53,547 nt of DNA from Desulfovibrio sp. (GCA_016218665.1 JACRDI010000007.1:1-53547), one strand, 5' to 3'. Shown: positions 26,039 to 35,430, counted from the first letter of the stretch. Numbers and translations: made by a program. Notes: generated by a model not told the origin, from the letters alone.

Positions 26039-28540
26039 ATGCGCCAGGCCCCGCCCGAAGCCCCCGCCTCCCTGCCGGACAGCGCCGACCTGCTGAACGC
26101 GGTCAACGCCGGGGTGCTGGTGCTGGACCCGGACACGGGGGAGATCCTCTCCGCCAACGACCGCGCCAGGGCCATGCTCTGCGCCGGCTGCTCCCTGCCC
26201 TCGCTGGAGTCCATCTTCCCCAGGGGCGAGTTCCGCCTGGCCGACCTGCTGGAAGGGGTGAGCGGCGTGGAATGCCGCGTGGCCGGGGCCGGCGGGCAGA
26301 ACATGCCCGTGCTGCTGGCCTCCCGCCTGGTGGAGCGCGGGGGCGGCAGGCGGCTTCTGGTCATCACCGCCACGGACCTTTCCCTGTTGCGCCGGGCCGA
26401 GGCCCGCTACCAGAGCTTTTTCGAGAACGTGGTGGAGGGTGTGTTCCAGTCCACCAAGAACGGCCGCTACCTCATGGTCAACCCCGGACTGGCCGGCATC
26501 CTGGGCTTCGACTCGCCCGAGGAGCTCATCGCGCACTTCAAGGATCTGCGCAGCCAGCTCTACGTGGACCCCGCCGACCGCGACACCCTGTTCCGCGTGC
26601 TGGCCGAGACCGGGCAGATCAAGGGCTTCGAGACCCAGTTCATCTGCAAGGACGGCAGCACCCGCTGGATCTCCCTCACCGCGCGCGAGGTGCGCGACCC
26701 CACCAGCGGCGAGCTCCTGTACATCGAGGGCCTGAACATCGACATCACGGCCCGCAAGGAGGCCGAGCGCGCCCTGAAGGAGAGCGAGGAGAAGTTCCGC
26801 CACACCTTCGACCAGTCGCCCATCGGGGCGTCCATGGTCAGCCTGGAGAACACCTTCCTGCGCGCCAACGAGGCCTTCTGCCGCATCACCGGCTACACCG
26901 AGGAGGAGCTCAGGCGCATCACCTTCGACGCCATAACCCACCCGGACGAGCGCGGCGAGAGCCTGCGCCAGTACGCGCGCGTCAAAAGCGGGGAGATCGA
27001 GTCCTTCGAGCAGGACAAGCGCTACATCACCAAGGACGGCCGCGAGGTGTGGGTGCACCTCTCCGCGGGCATGGTGCGCGACTCCGCCGGCAGGCCCCTG
27101 TACCTGCTGCCCATGGTGCAGGACATCAACCACCGGGTGGAGACCGAGCGCGCCCTGCAGGCCATCAACGCCGAGAACGAGCGCCTGCGCTCCGGCCTGG
27201 AGACCGTGTTCCGCTCCATCCCCGACGCCATCATCACCGTGGACACGGACATGCGCATCATCCAGACCAACCGCGCCCTGTCCGAGACCTGCTGCATCGG
27301 CCAGGACCTGACCCAGGGCAAGGACCTCTCCTGCGTCAGCGGCTCGTGCAAGCGGGCCTGCTTCGCGGTGCTGCGCACCACGCTGGAGACGAGAAAGCCC
27401 GTGCTGGAGCATCGCGTGGAGTGCCAGACCCACTCCCCCGGCCGGGTCATCATCATCAACAGCTCGCCCCTGCTGGACCGGGACAACACCTTTGTGGGCG
27501 CGGTGCTCGTCATCCGCGACATCACCCGCCTGGCGGACCTGGAGAAGCGCCTCACCGACCTGCACAGCCACCGCGGCATCGTGGGCAAGAGCAAGGTCAT
27601 GCAAGACATCTACTCCGTGCTGAACCACCTCTCCGACGTGGAAAGCACGGTGCTCATCACGGGCGAGTCGGGCACGGGCAAGGAGCTCATCGCCGAGGCG
27701 CTGCACTACGGCGGCTCGCGCTGCAAGGGCCCGCTCATCAAGGTGAACTGCTCGGCCCTGTCGGAAAGCCTGTTGGAGAGCGAGCTCTTCGGCCACATGC
27801 GCGGGGCCTTCACCGGTGCCATCCGCGACAAGATCGGCCGCTTCGAGGCGGCCGAGGGCGGCACCATCTTCCTGGACGAGATCGGCGACATCTCCCCGCG
27901 CATCCAGCTGAACCTCTTGCGCGTGCTGGAGCGCAAGGAGTTCGAGCGCGTGGGCGACTCGCGCACACGCAAGGCCAACGTGCGCGTGCTGGCCGCCACC
28001 AACGTGGACCTCATGGAAAAGATCCGCCAGGGGCTCTTCCGCGAGGACCTGTACTACCGCCTCAAGGTCATGGTCATCCAGCTGCCGCCCCTGCGGGAAC
28101 GCACCGAGGACATACCGCTTTTGATGACCCACTTCATCAACCACTTCAAGACCAGCTTCGGCAAGCGCATCACCAAGTGCTCGGACGAGGTCATGCGCCT
28201 GTTCATGACCTACCCCTGGCCGGGCAACGTGCGCGAGCTCAAGTACTCCCTGGAGCACGCCTGCATCCTCTGCCCGGGCGGAGAAATCACCGCGGCGCAC
28301 CTGCCCGCGGACATCACCCGCTTCGGCCTTGGGCGGCTGCCGGCCCGGACCGCCGCGGCGCCGGCCCAGCGTCGCGGCAGCGGTGGCGGCATGGGCGGCA
28401 GCGTGGGCGCGGGCCTCACGCGTGACGACATCACCCGCGCCCTGGCCCACGCGGGCGACAACCGGGCCAAGGCGGCCCGCCTTTTGGGCGTGGATCGGCG
28501 CACCCTCTACCGCAACATGGCAAAGTATCAAATTTCCTGA
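26039..28540 (+). CDS. Sigma54-dependent transcriptional activator with multiple PAS domains
   Basis: The 833-aa enhancer-binding protein has about four PAS units (about 15-110, 125-250, 255-375, 385-500), a AAA+ domain with GESGTGKE (about 541), the sigma54-contact loop GAFTGA (about 588) and Walker B GGTIFLDEIGD, and a Fis-type helix-turn-helix at the end (ITRALAHAGDNRAKAARLLGVDRRTLYRN). The last PAS carries a cysteine cluster (CCIGQDL, CVSGSCKRACF) that may bind a metal or sense redox. There is no receiver domain, so the signal acts directly on PAS. GGGGGA precedes the ATG. It lies just upstream of an inverted-repeat array and a sigma54 promoter before dctA, which it probably controls. Confidence 0.95.
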   Translation: MRQAPPEAPASLPDSADLLNAVNAGVLVLDPDTGEILSANDRARAMLCAGCSLPSLESIFPRGEFRLADLLEGVSGVECRVAGAGGQNMPVLLASRLVERGGGRRLLVITATDLSLLRRAEARYQSFFENVVEGVFQSTKNGRYLMVNPGLAGILGFDSPEELIAHFKDLRSQLYVDPADRDTLFRVLAETGQIKGFETQFICKDGSTRWISLTAREVRDPTSGELLYIEGLNIDITARKEAERALKESEEKFRHTFDQSPIGASMVSLENTFLRANEAFCRITGYTEEELRRITFDAITHPDERGESLRQYARVKSGEIESFEQDKRYITKDGREVWVHLSAGMVRDSAGRPLYLLPMVQDINHRVETERALQAINAENERLRSGLETVFRSIPDAIITVDTDMRIIQTNRALSETCCIGQDLTQGKDLSCVSGSCKRACFAVLRTTLETRKPVLEHRVECQTHSPGRVIIINSSPLLDRDNTFVGAVLVIRDITRLADLEKRLTDLHSHRGIVGKSKVMQDIYSVLNHLSDVESTVLITGESGTGKELIAEALHYGGSRCKGPLIKVNCSALSESLLESELFGHMRGAFTGAIRDKIGRFEAAEGGTIFLDEIGDISPRIQLNLLRVLERKEFERVGDSRTRKANVRVLAATNVDLMEKIRQGLFREDLYYRLKVMVIQLPPLRERTEDIPLLMTHFINHFKTSFGKRITKCSDEVMRLFMTYPWPGNVRELKYSLEHACILCPGGEITAAHLPADITRFGLGRLPARTAAAPAQRRGSGGGMGGSVGAGLTRDDITRALAHAGDNRAKAARLLGVDRRTLYRNMAKYQIS

Positions 28541-28569
28541 TATTCATTCTCCTGCCAGAAGCCAAAACA

Positions 28570-28614
28570 GTGGCGCCCCACCTTCGTGGCGCCCCACATG
28601 TGGCGCATGCCACA
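28570..28614. promoter_or_regulatory. Triple inverted-repeat array, likely enhancer sites of the activator
   Basis: Three sites with GTGGCGC and CCAC arms: GTGGCGCCCCAC at 28570-28581 and 28586-28597, and TGTGGC-GCAT-GCCACA at 28599-28614. Centres are 15-16 bp apart and lie about 120-155 bp upstream of the -24/-12 promoter, the classic enhancer distance. Confidence 0.72.
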
Positions 28615-28724
28615 CATTTTCCCCCGCCTCCACCATTCCCTCATTCTTTCAGATGGTTGCGCAACACACCAGAATCAAAGAACCTTTCGACACAAATTCC
28701 TTGGTGACAAAACCTCCCGGAGCA

Positions 28725-28740
28725 TGGCATGGCTATTGCT
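28725..28740 (+). promoter_or_regulatory. Sigma54 (-24/-12) promoter of dctA
   Basis: TGGCAT-GGCTA-TTGCT matches the consensus TGGCAC-N5-TTGCW, with GG and GC exactly ten bases apart. It points at dctA, about 170 bases downstream. Confidence 0.82.
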
Positions 28741-28765
28741 GAATCAGGCGCGCCGGCGCATGGCT

Positions 28766-28838
28766 GGGGAAGGCTTCGTACAAGGCCTTCCCCGAATCAG
28801 GTTGCGGCGGCAAGGAGGCCCCCGGGGGGCTGGGGGCC
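28766..28838 (+). promoter_or_regulatory. Structured leader of dctA mRNA
   Basis: Two hairpins follow the promoter: GGGGAAGGC / GCCTTCCCC (28766-28793) and GGCCCCC / GGGGGCC (28817-28838). The second is followed by AAAAAC and not by T, so it is not a standard terminator. They might affect mRNA stability. Confidence 0.45.
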
Positions 28839-28909
28839 AAAAACGACACGCGGAGCGCAAGCCCGCGTGAAAGATCAAGCCGCCGCGAGGCGGCCCAAGG
28901 AGCAGGGGG

Positions 28910-30259
28910 ATGGCTGACGCACCGGTCAAGAAACCGATTTACAAATCTCTGTATTTCCAGGTCATCATGGGCATCTGCATCGGCGTTGCCCTGGGCGTGT
29001 TCTTCCCGGGCAAAGAGGGACTGGCCGCGCAGATGAAGCCCTTCGGGGACGCCTTCATCAAGATGATCAAGATGATCATCGCGCCCATCATCTTCTGCAC
29101 GGTGGTGGTCGGCATCGCCAAAATGGGCGACATGGGCAAGGTGGGCCGCGTGGGCATCAAGGCCATGCTCTACTTCTGGACCATGACCCTGCTGGCCCTG
29201 ATCATCGGCCTGGTGGTGGTGAACACCTACCAGCCCGGCGTGGGCATGAACCTCGACGTGTCCACCATGGACATGAGCGCGGTTGAGAAATACGCGGGCA
29301 GCGCCAAGAAGCTCTCCACCGTGGACTTCATCCTGAACATCATCCCGGCCAACGTGGTGGACGCCTTCGCCAAGGGCGAGATCCTCCAGGTGCTGTTCTT
29401 CTCCATCTTCTTCGGCCTGGCCCTTTCCGCCCTGGGCGAGCGGGCCAAGAACGTCACCAAGTTCATCGACGAGTTCAGCAAGGGCCTGTTCAAGGTCGTG
29501 CACTACATCATGTACTTCGCGCCCATGGGCGCCTTTGGCGCCATGGCCTACGTGGTGGGCGCCCACGGCGTGGCCTCGCTGCAGCAGCTCATGTACCTCA
29601 TGGCCGGCGTGTACACCACCTGCATCCTGTTCATCTTCGGCGTGCTGTGGGCCGTGTGCCGCCTTGCCGGCTTCAGCCTGTGGCGCTACCTCTGCTTCAT
29701 CAAGGAGGAAATCCTCCTCGTGCTCGGCACCAGCTCCTCCGAGTCCGCCCTGCCGCGCATGATGAGCAAGATGGAAGTGGCCGGCTGCAACAAGTCCGTG
29801 GTGGGCCTCACCCTGCCCATGGGCTACTCCTTCAACCTTGACGGCACCTGCATCTACCTGACCATGGCGGCCGTGTTCCTGGCCCAGGCCACCAACACCC
29901 CGCTCTCCCTGAACGACGAACTGTACATGCTGGGCATCCTGCTCCTGACCTCCAAGGGCGCGGCGGCCGTCACCGGCGGCGGCTTCATCACCCTGGCGGC
30001 CACCCTGGGCAGCCTGCACACCATCCCCATCGCCTCCATCGCCGTGCTGCTCGGCGTGGACCGCTTCATGAGCGAAGCCCGCGCCATCACCAACCTCATC
30101 GGCAACGGCGTGGCCACCATCGTGGTCTCCAAGTGGGAGGGCGCGCTGGACATGAACGCACTGCAGAAGGCCCTCTCCGGCAAGGACGAGGAAGCCGAGG
30201 ACTCCCCCGAGGAAATCCTCGCCGCCATCCCGGTCAACGGGCAGGACGGCAAGCCCTAG
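28910..30259 (+). CDS. dctA: C4-dicarboxylate:cation symporter (DctA/SDF family)
   Basis: The 449-aa membrane protein belongs to the dicarboxylate/amino acid:cation symporter family. It shows [22 protein letters not shown], the re-entrant serine-rich loop [13 protein letters not shown] (about 270-285), [25 protein letters not shown] and ITGGG-like [15 protein letters not shown], which form the substrate and cation site. It should import fumarate, malate or succinate. AAGGAG precedes the ATG. It is driven by a sigma54 promoter and followed by fumarate reductase and fumarase genes, fixing the likely substrate class. A terminator lies between it and frdC. Some relatives carry glutamate instead. 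Confidence 0.9.
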   Translation: MADAPVKKPIYKSLYFQVIMGICIGVALGVFFPGKEGLAAQMKPFGDAFIKMIKMIIAPIIFCTVVVGIAKMGDMGKVGRVGIKAMLYFWTMTLLALIIGLVVVNTYQPGVGMNLDVSTMDMSAVEKYAGSAKKLSTVDFILNIIPANVVDAFAKGEILQVLFFSIFFGLALSALGERAKNVTKFIDEFSKGLFKVVHYIMYFAPMGAFGAMAYVVGAHGVASLQQLMYLMAGVYTTCILFIFGVLWAVCRLAGFSLWRYLCFIKEEILLVLGTSSSESALPRMMSKMEVAGCNKSVVGLTLPMGYSFNLDGTCIYLTMAAVFLAQATNTPLSLNDELYMLGILLLTSKGAAAVTGGGFITLAATLGSLHTIPIASIAVLLGVDRFMSEARAITNLIGNGVATIVVSKWEGALDMNALQKALSGKDEEAEDSPEEILAAIPVNGQDGKP

Positions 30260-30270
30260 TCGACTCACGC

Positions 30271-30309
30271 GCCCCGGCGGTCCGTTCGGACCGCCGGGGC
30301 CATTTTTTT
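30271..30309 (+). terminator. Strong terminator between dctA and frdC
   Basis: A 13-bp perfect stem GCCCCGGCGGTCC / GGACCGCCGGGGC with GTTC loop, followed by CA and seven T. Only 23 bases separate it from the frdC ATG, with no visible promoter between, so frdCAB expression seems to depend on partial read-through. Confidence 0.88.
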
Positions 30310-30332
30310 GTTAACCCCCGCACGGAGGATTT

Positions 30333-30992
30333 ATGTCTCTTCCCTTGACGGCCAACCACCCCACCCTGAACGCCCGCCGCATGGACGGCGTGCTGGACTG
30401 GGCCCAGATGCTCACCGGCGTCGGGCTCATCGCCTTCATGTGGGCGCACATGCTGCTTGTGGGCAGCGTGCTCCTGAGCCCGGAAATCATGAACTCCATC
30501 GCCGCCTTCTTCGAGAACAGCGGCATGGCCCAGGTGGGCGGGCCGCTCATTTTCGCCCTTTTCCTGGCCCACTTCGTCCTGGCCGCGCGCAAGATCCCCT
30601 TCCGCCTGGAAGGCCAGAAGACCATCTGGGAGCACGCCAAGCTCATCCACCACGCCGACACCTGGCTGTGGGTGGTGCAGGCCGCCAGCGCCATGGTCAT
30701 CCTCATCATGGGCGCCATCCACATGTGGGCCGTGCTCTCCGACCTGCCCATCGTGGCGCTGAAGGCCGCCGAGACCCTGCAAAGGAACAAGTGGTGGCTG
30801 GCCTTCTACCTGCTGCTGGCCCCCCTGGTGCATGTGCACCTGGGCATCGGCCTGTACCGCATCGCGGTGAAGTGGGGCTTCGCCGGCCGGGCCGAGCGCC
30901 GCGGCCTCAAGCGCTTCGCCACCCTCATCGTCCTGGTCTCCGTCGGCATCAGCGTGCTGACGCTGTTCCGCTTCTGGTTCATGGTAGCCTAG
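30333..30992 (+). CDS. frdC: Fumarate reductase cytochrome b subunit
   Basis: The 219-aa protein has five predicted membrane spans (about 25-50, 70-90, 110-135, 155-180, 195-217) with intramembrane His residues (such as WAHMLLV, LIHHADTW, GAIHMWAV, PLVHVHLGIGL) fit to hold two b hemes, as in the Wolinella-type enzyme. It anchors FrdAB to the inner membrane and passes electrons from menaquinol. ACGGAGG precedes the ATG. It is the first of frdCAB; the frdA start is 14 bases after its stop. Confidence 0.93.
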   Translation: MSLPLTANHPTLNARRMDGVLDWAQMLTGVGLIAFMWAHMLLVGSVLLSPEIMNSIAAFFENSGMAQVGGPLIFALFLAHFVLAARKIPFRLEGQKTIWEHAKLIHHADTWLWVVQAASAMVILIMGAIHMWAVLSDLPIVALKAAETLQRNKWWLAFYLLLAPLVHVHLGIGLYRIAVKWGFAGRAERRGLKRFATLIVLVSVGISVLTLFRFWFMVA

Positions 30993-31006
30993 GGAGACTT
31001 ACGCAC

Positions 31007-32854
31007 ATGCAAACGATTTACACCGACGTACTGGTCATGGGCGCCGGCCTGGCCGGCGAACGCGCGGCCATCGAAGCCGCCGAGGCGGGCTTCTCCGCCA
31101 TCTGCCTGAGCCTCGTCCCCTCGCGCCGCTCGCATTCCTCCGCCGCCATGGGCGGCATGCAGGCCGCCATGGGCAACTGCGCCAAGGGCGAGGGCGATTG
31201 CCCCGACGTGCACTTCGCCGACACGGTCAAAGGCTCCGACTGGGGCTGCGACCAGGAAGTGGCGCGCATGTTCGCCGACCGCGCCCCCGTGGAGATGCGC
31301 CAGCTGGCCTACTGGGGCGTGCCCTGGGGCCGCGTGGTGCCGGGCAAGGGCACCTACTACAAGGGCGGCAAGCTCTTCGACAAAGAGGAAAAAGAGGAGA
31401 ACCGCGGGCTCATCAACTCCCGCGACTTCGGCGGCACGGCCAAGTGGCGCACCTGCTACGTTTCCGACGGCACGGGCCACAGCGTGCTCTACACCGTGGA
31501 CAACGTGTGCGCCAAGCTGGGCGTTGAGGTGCACGACAAGACCGAGGCCATCTCCCTCATCACCGACGGCGTGACCTGCTTCGGCTGCGTGGCGCGCTGC
31601 CTGCGCACGGGCGAGCTGCGCGTGTACCTGGCCAAGGCCACGGTCATCGCCACGGGCGGCTTCGGGCGCATCTACCCCGGCACCACAAACGCCGTCATCT
31701 GCGACGGCGGCGGCCACATCACCGCCATCAACACCGGCCTGGTGCCCATGGGCAACATGGAGGCCGTGCAGTTCCACCCCACGGGCATCGTGCCCACGGA
31801 AATCCTCGTCACCGAGGGCTGCCGCGGAGACGGCGGCACCCTGCTGGACGTGAACGAGGAGCGCTTCATGCACATCTACGAGCCCGAGAAGCAGGAGCTG
31901 GCCTCCCGCGACGTGGTCTCGCGCTGGATGACGCACCACATCCGCCAGGGCAAGGGCGTGCCCAGCCCCTACGGCGAGCACCTCTGGCTCGACATCCGCC
32001 ACCTGGGCGAGAAGCACATCACCGGCAAGCTGCGCGAGGTGTATGAGATCTGCACCAGCTTCCTGGGCGTGAACCCCATCCACCAGCTCATTCCCGTGCG
32101 GCCCACCCACCACTACAGCATGGGCGGCGTGCGCACCAACAAGGACGGCCACGCCTACGGCATCTCCGGCCTGTTCAGCGTGGGCGAGGCCTCCTGCTGG
32201 GACATGCACGGCTTCAACCGCCTGGGCGGCAACTCCCTGGCCGAAACCGTCGTCGCCGGCGGCATCGTGGGCAAGAAGATCGCCGAGTTCCTGCAGGGCG
32301 CGGAGGTCACCTTCAACTCCGCCGTCATCGACGCCGAGGTGAAGAAGCAGCAGGAGCGCATCGGGAACATCATCCGCTGCAAGAACGGCACGGAGAACGT
32401 GTACAAGGTGCGCAAGACCATGCAGGACACCCTGCACAAGGGCGCCAACATCTTCCGCACCGAGCAGGGCCTGACCGAATGCGTGAAGACCCTGCAGGAG
32501 ACCCTTGAGCGCGCGCGCAAGGTCGGCCTCAAGAGCAACGGCCTGGGCGTGAATCCCGAACTCTCCGCCGCGCTCAAGATCGAAGGCCAGGTGAAGATGG
32601 CCCTCATGGTGGCCTACGGCGCGCTGAACCGCACCGAGAGCCGCGGCAGCCACAACCGCGAGGACTACCCCGCGCGCAACGACCGCGACTGGCTGACCCG
32701 CACCCTGGCCTACTGGAAGAACGAGAAGGACGACCTGCCCACGCTGGAATACGAGGCCGCCACGCAGATCTTCCACATTCCGCCCGGCGACCGCGGCTAC
32801 GGCAAGAGCCAAATCATCCAGGCCGAGAACATCCCGGCCGCTCCCAAGGGGTAG
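31007..32854 (+). CDS. frdA: Fumarate reductase flavoprotein subunit
   Basis: The 615-aa catalytic subunit reduces fumarate to succinate (or the reverse). It shows the FAD-binding VLVMGAGLAGERAAIEAAEAG, SRRSHSSAAMGGMQAAMGN with the His that binds FAD covalently, ATGGFGRIY, the substrate-site EAVQFHPTGI, and VRPTHHYSMGGVRTN followed by GEASCWDMHGFNRLGGNSL. The size and motifs match epsilon/delta-proteobacterial Frd. GGGAG precedes the ATG. It acts in the cytoplasm bound to FrdB and FrdC. Confidence 0.97.
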   Translation: MQTIYTDVLVMGAGLAGERAAIEAAEAGFSAICLSLVPSRRSHSSAAMGGMQAAMGNCAKGEGDCPDVHFADTVKGSDWGCDQEVARMFADRAPVEMRQLAYWGVPWGRVVPGKGTYYKGGKLFDKEEKEENRGLINSRDFGGTAKWRTCYVSDGTGHSVLYTVDNVCAKLGVEVHDKTEAISLITDGVTCFGCVARCLRTGELRVYLAKATVIATGGFGRIYPGTTNAVICDGGGHITAINTGLVPMGNMEAVQFHPTGIVPTEILVTEGCRGDGGTLLDVNEERFMHIYEPEKQELASRDVVSRWMTHHIRQGKGVPSPYGEHLWLDIRHLGEKHITGKLREVYEICTSFLGVNPIHQLIPVRPTHHYSMGGVRTNKDGHAYGISGLFSVGEASCWDMHGFNRLGGNSLAETVVAGGIVGKKIAEFLQGAEVTFNSAVIDAEVKKQQERIGNIIRCKNGTENVYKVRKTMQDTLHKGANIFRTEQGLTECVKTLQETLERARKVGLKSNGLGVNPELSAALKIEGQVKMALMVAYGALNRTESRGSHNREDYPARNDRDWLTRTLAYWKNEKDDLPTLEYEAATQIFHIPPGDRGYGKSQIIQAENIPAAPKG

Positions 32855-32858
32855 AGTC

Positions 32859-33596
32859 ATGGCCAGAAACCTGAAATTCAACATCTTCCGCTACAATCCC
32901 CAGGACCCGGAGTCCACGCCGCACATGGAGACCTTCTCCCTGGAGGAAACCGACTCCCTGACGCTGTTCATCGCGCTCAACCGCATCCGCGAAGAGCAGG
33001 ACCCGAGCCTGCAGTTCGACTTCTGCTGCCGCGCGGGCATCTGCGGCTCCTGCGGCATGGTGATAAACGGCCGCCCGGGCCTGGCCTGCCACACCAAGAC
33101 CAAGGACCTGCCGGACGAGATCACCCTGCTGCCCCTGCCGGTGTTCCAGCTGGTGGGCGACCTCAGCGTGGACACCGGCAGCTGGTTCCGCGAGCTCTAC
33201 GACACCGTGGAGAGCTGGATCCACACCAGCAAGACCTTCGACCCCAATGCGCAGGAAGAGCGCATGGAAGACGCCGTGGCCGAGGCCATCTACGAGCTGG
33301 ACCGCTGCATCGAGTGCGGCTGCTGCATAGCGGCCTGCGGCACCGCGCGCATGCGCCCGGACTTCCTGGGCGCGGCGGGCATCAACAAGGTGGGGCGCTT
33401 CCTCATCGACCCGCGCGACGAGCGCACCGAACAGGACTACTACGAGATCCTCGGCACCGACATGGGCATCTTCGGCTGCATGGGCCTCTTGGCCTGCGAG
33501 GACGTGTGCCCCAAGCACATGCCCCTGCAGAACCAGCTGGGCTTCCTGCGCCGCAAAATGGGCATCACCGCGCTGAAGAACTTCTTTGGCAAATAG
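32859..33596 (+). CDS. frdB: Fumarate reductase iron-sulfur subunit
   Basis: A 245-aa electron-transfer subunit. The N-terminal plant-type ferredoxin domain has CCRAGICGSCGMVINGRPGLAC for the [2Fe-2S] cluster (about residues 55-77), and the C-terminal domain has CIECGCCIAACG and CMGLLACEDVCPKHMP for the [4Fe-4S] and [3Fe-4S] clusters. It carries electrons from the cytochrome b subunit to FrdA. Its ATG is four bases after frdA's stop. The fumarase genes follow 15 bases later. Confidence 0.97.
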   Translation: MARNLKFNIFRYNPQDPESTPHMETFSLEETDSLTLFIALNRIREEQDPSLQFDFCCRAGICGSCGMVINGRPGLACHTKTKDLPDEITLLPLPVFQLVGDLSVDTGSWFRELYDTVESWIHTSKTFDPNAQEERMEDAVAEAIYELDRCIECGCCIAACGTARMRPDFLGAAGINKVGRFLIDPRDERTEQDYYEILGTDMGIFGCMGLLACEDVCPKHMPLQNQLGFLRRKMGITALKNFFGK

Positions 33597-33611
33597 CGAG
33601 GAGGTCCGGTT

Positions 33612-34448
33612 ATGCGAGAGATAAACCCGGCGGACATCTCGGCCGCGGTGGCGCGCATGTGCGTAAGCGCCAACACCCTGCTGCCCGAGGATGTGCGCAA
33701 GAAGCTTGAGGAAGGCTACCAGAACGAGACAACCGAGGCCGGCAGGGAGATCTTCCGCCAGCTCATCGAGAACGCCGACCTGTCCTTCGAGACCAAGTTG
33801 CCGCTCTGCCAGGACTGCGGCATGGCCGTGTTCTACGTGGAGATGGGCGAGGAGGCCCACGTGGCGGGCGGCATCAACAAGGCCATCACCGAGGGCATGA
33901 TCGCCGGCTACAAGGACGGCTTCCTGCGCAAGAGCCTCTGCCACCCGCTCACGCGCAAGAACACCGGCGACAACACCCCGGCCGTCATCCACGTGGACCA
34001 CGTGCCCGGCGATCGCGTCAAGGTCAGCTACATGGCCAAGGGCGGCGGCAGCGAGAACATGAGCCGCGTGACCATGCTCTCCCCCAGCCAGGGCTGGGAG
34101 GGCATCAAGAAGTTCGTGGTGCAGCGCGTGGTGGAGGCCGGGCCCAACCCCTGCCCGCCCATCATCCTGGGCATCGGCATCGGCGGCAGCTTCGAGCTGG
34201 CCCCAAAGATCGCCAAGAAGGCCCTGCTGCGCAAGCTGGACGACACCCACCCGGACCCGGTCATAGCGGCCCTGGAGGCCGAGCTGCTGGAGGCCGTGAA
34301 CACGCTGGGCATAGGCCCCATGGGCCTGGGCGGCAGCTACACCTGCCTGGGCGTCAAGATCGCCATGGCCCCCTGCCACATCGCCAGCCTGCCGCTGGCG
34401 GTGAACGTGCAGTGCCACAGCGCCCGGCACGAGGAGGCGGAGTTCTAA
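33612..34448 (+). CDS. Class I fumarate hydratase, alpha subunit
   Basis: The 278-aa protein is the N-terminal half of two-subunit iron-sulfur fumarases (TtdA-like). Cluster ligands are in LPLCQDCGMAVFYVEMG and in VEAGPNPCPPIILGIGIGG, with a later conserved TCLGVKIAMAPCHIASLP. It interconverts fumarate and malate with the beta subunit. GAGGAGG lies upstream of the ATG. The stop overlaps the beta-subunit start by one base (TAATG). Tartrate dehydratase is a related alternative, but the frd neighbours argue for fumarate. Confidence 0.92.
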   Translation: MREINPADISAAVARMCVSANTLLPEDVRKKLEEGYQNETTEAGREIFRQLIENADLSFETKLPLCQDCGMAVFYVEMGEEAHVAGGINKAITEGMIAGYKDGFLRKSLCHPLTRKNTGDNTPAVIHVDHVPGDRVKVSYMAKGGGSENMSRVTMLSPSQGWEGIKKFVVQRVVEAGPNPCPPIILGIGIGGSFELAPKIAKKALLRKLDDTHPDPVIAALEAELLEAVNTLGIGPMGLGGSYTCLGVKIAMAPCHIASLPLAVNVQCHSARHEEAEF

Positions 34449-34993
34449 TGGCCACCTATACCCTGAACACCCCACTCACCGACGCGGACATCGAGATGCT
34501 GCGCGCGGGCGACATGGTGCTTCTGAACGGCATCATCTACTCCGGCCGCGACGCCGCGCACAAGAAACTGATGGAGCTCCTGGACAAGGGGGAACCCCTG
34601 CCCTTCGAGCTGAAAGGGGCTTCCATCTACTACGTCGGCCCCTCCCCGGCGCCTCCGGGCCGCCCCATCGGATCCGCCGGGCCGACGACCAGCTACCGCA
34701 TGGACGCCTACGCGCCGCGCCTGCTCAGCCTGGGCCTCAAGGCCACCATCGGCAAGGGCAAGCGCTCCGAAGAAGTGAAGCAGGCCATGCGCGAGCACAA
34801 GGCCGTGTACTTCGGCGCCACCGGCGGGGCCGGCGCGCTTCTGTCCAAGTGCATCACGGCCAGCAAGGTCATCGCCTTCGACGAGCTGGGCCCCGAGGCC
34901 GTGCGCGAGATGACGGTGAAGGACTTCCCGCTGCTGGTCATCAACGACGCCTTTGGCGGCGAATTGTACGCCAAGCCGAACATCAAGGAATAG
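34448..34993 (+). CDS. Class I fumarate hydratase, beta subunit
   Basis: The 181-aa protein is the C-terminal (TtdB-like) half of the enzyme: LRAGDMVLLNGIIYSGRDAAHKKLM, YYVGPSPAPPGRPIGSAGPTTSYRMD and KAVYFGATGGAGALLSKCI are all typical. It supplies part of the substrate pocket. The start overlaps the alpha-subunit stop by one base, so the two are translated in a coupled way. It closes the dctA-frd-fum block; a GC-rich inverted repeat follows about 230 bases later. Confidence 0.93.
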   Translation: MATYTLNTPLTDADIEMLRAGDMVLLNGIIYSGRDAAHKKLMELLDKGEPLPFELKGASIYYVGPSPAPPGRPIGSAGPTTSYRMDAYAPRLLSLGLKATIGKGKRSEEVKQAMREHKAVYFGATGGAGALLSKCITASKVIAFDELGPEAVREMTVKDFPLLVINDAFGGELYAKPNIKE

Positions 34994-35430
34994 CCGGAAC
35001 AAGCCGACGCAAAGAATCGACAACGACACGGGGGGAGGCCGGCGCGTGGGCGCTACCGCAGCCGGCCAGCATCCTGCCCCCCGCCGACCGGCCAGGGCTG
35101 GCCTCTCCCGCTTCCCGGATGGGCGGGGCGGGGCCAGCCCGGACGCTCCGCTCCGGAAACCCGGCCCCAGGCCGGCAACAGGGCGGGACGGCAAGGCCGG
35201 GCGGCCGAGCAACAGGACGCACCTGGGCGCGGGAGGACGGCAGTCTTCCCGCGCCCTTGCCCTTCCGAAAGCGCTCTGCTACCGTAAAGCCACAGGCCGG
35301 GACGTTGCCCCGCCGCCCCCCATGCCGAAGCTTCCGTGCCGGGCGACCCCGGCATTTTGCGCTGGCGCGTGGGCGGCCGCCCTTGTCCGGCCCGGCAACG
35401 CCGCAGAGCCACGCAGGAGGAGCCCCGCCC
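34994..35430. other. Gene-free stretch between fumarase and hdrC
   Basis: These 437 GC-rich bases hold no gene I can support. Visible are a 10-bp inverted repeat (35225-35256) and, after it, TTGCCC with TACCGT 17 bp downstream (about 35257-35285), a weak sigma70-like pair that might drive the hdr-flx genes. A good sigma54 box is not present. Confidence 0.4.
35225..35256 (+). terminator. Possible terminator of the fumarase transcript
   Basis: GGGCGCGGGA and TCCCGCGCCC form a perfect 10-bp stem with a 12-base loop; only a weak T-rich tail (TTGCCCTT) follows. Confidence 0.4.

Noticed and set aside
24775..26373. Very long upstream extension of the MotE-like frame
   Set aside because: It lies antisense to the phosphatase and activator genes and inside fliJ; a GC-rich shadow.
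35377..35400. TGGCGCGTGGGCGGCC-like sigma54 box before hdrC
   Set aside because: GG and GC spacing fits but the flanking bases do not; expected by chance in such GC-rich DNA.
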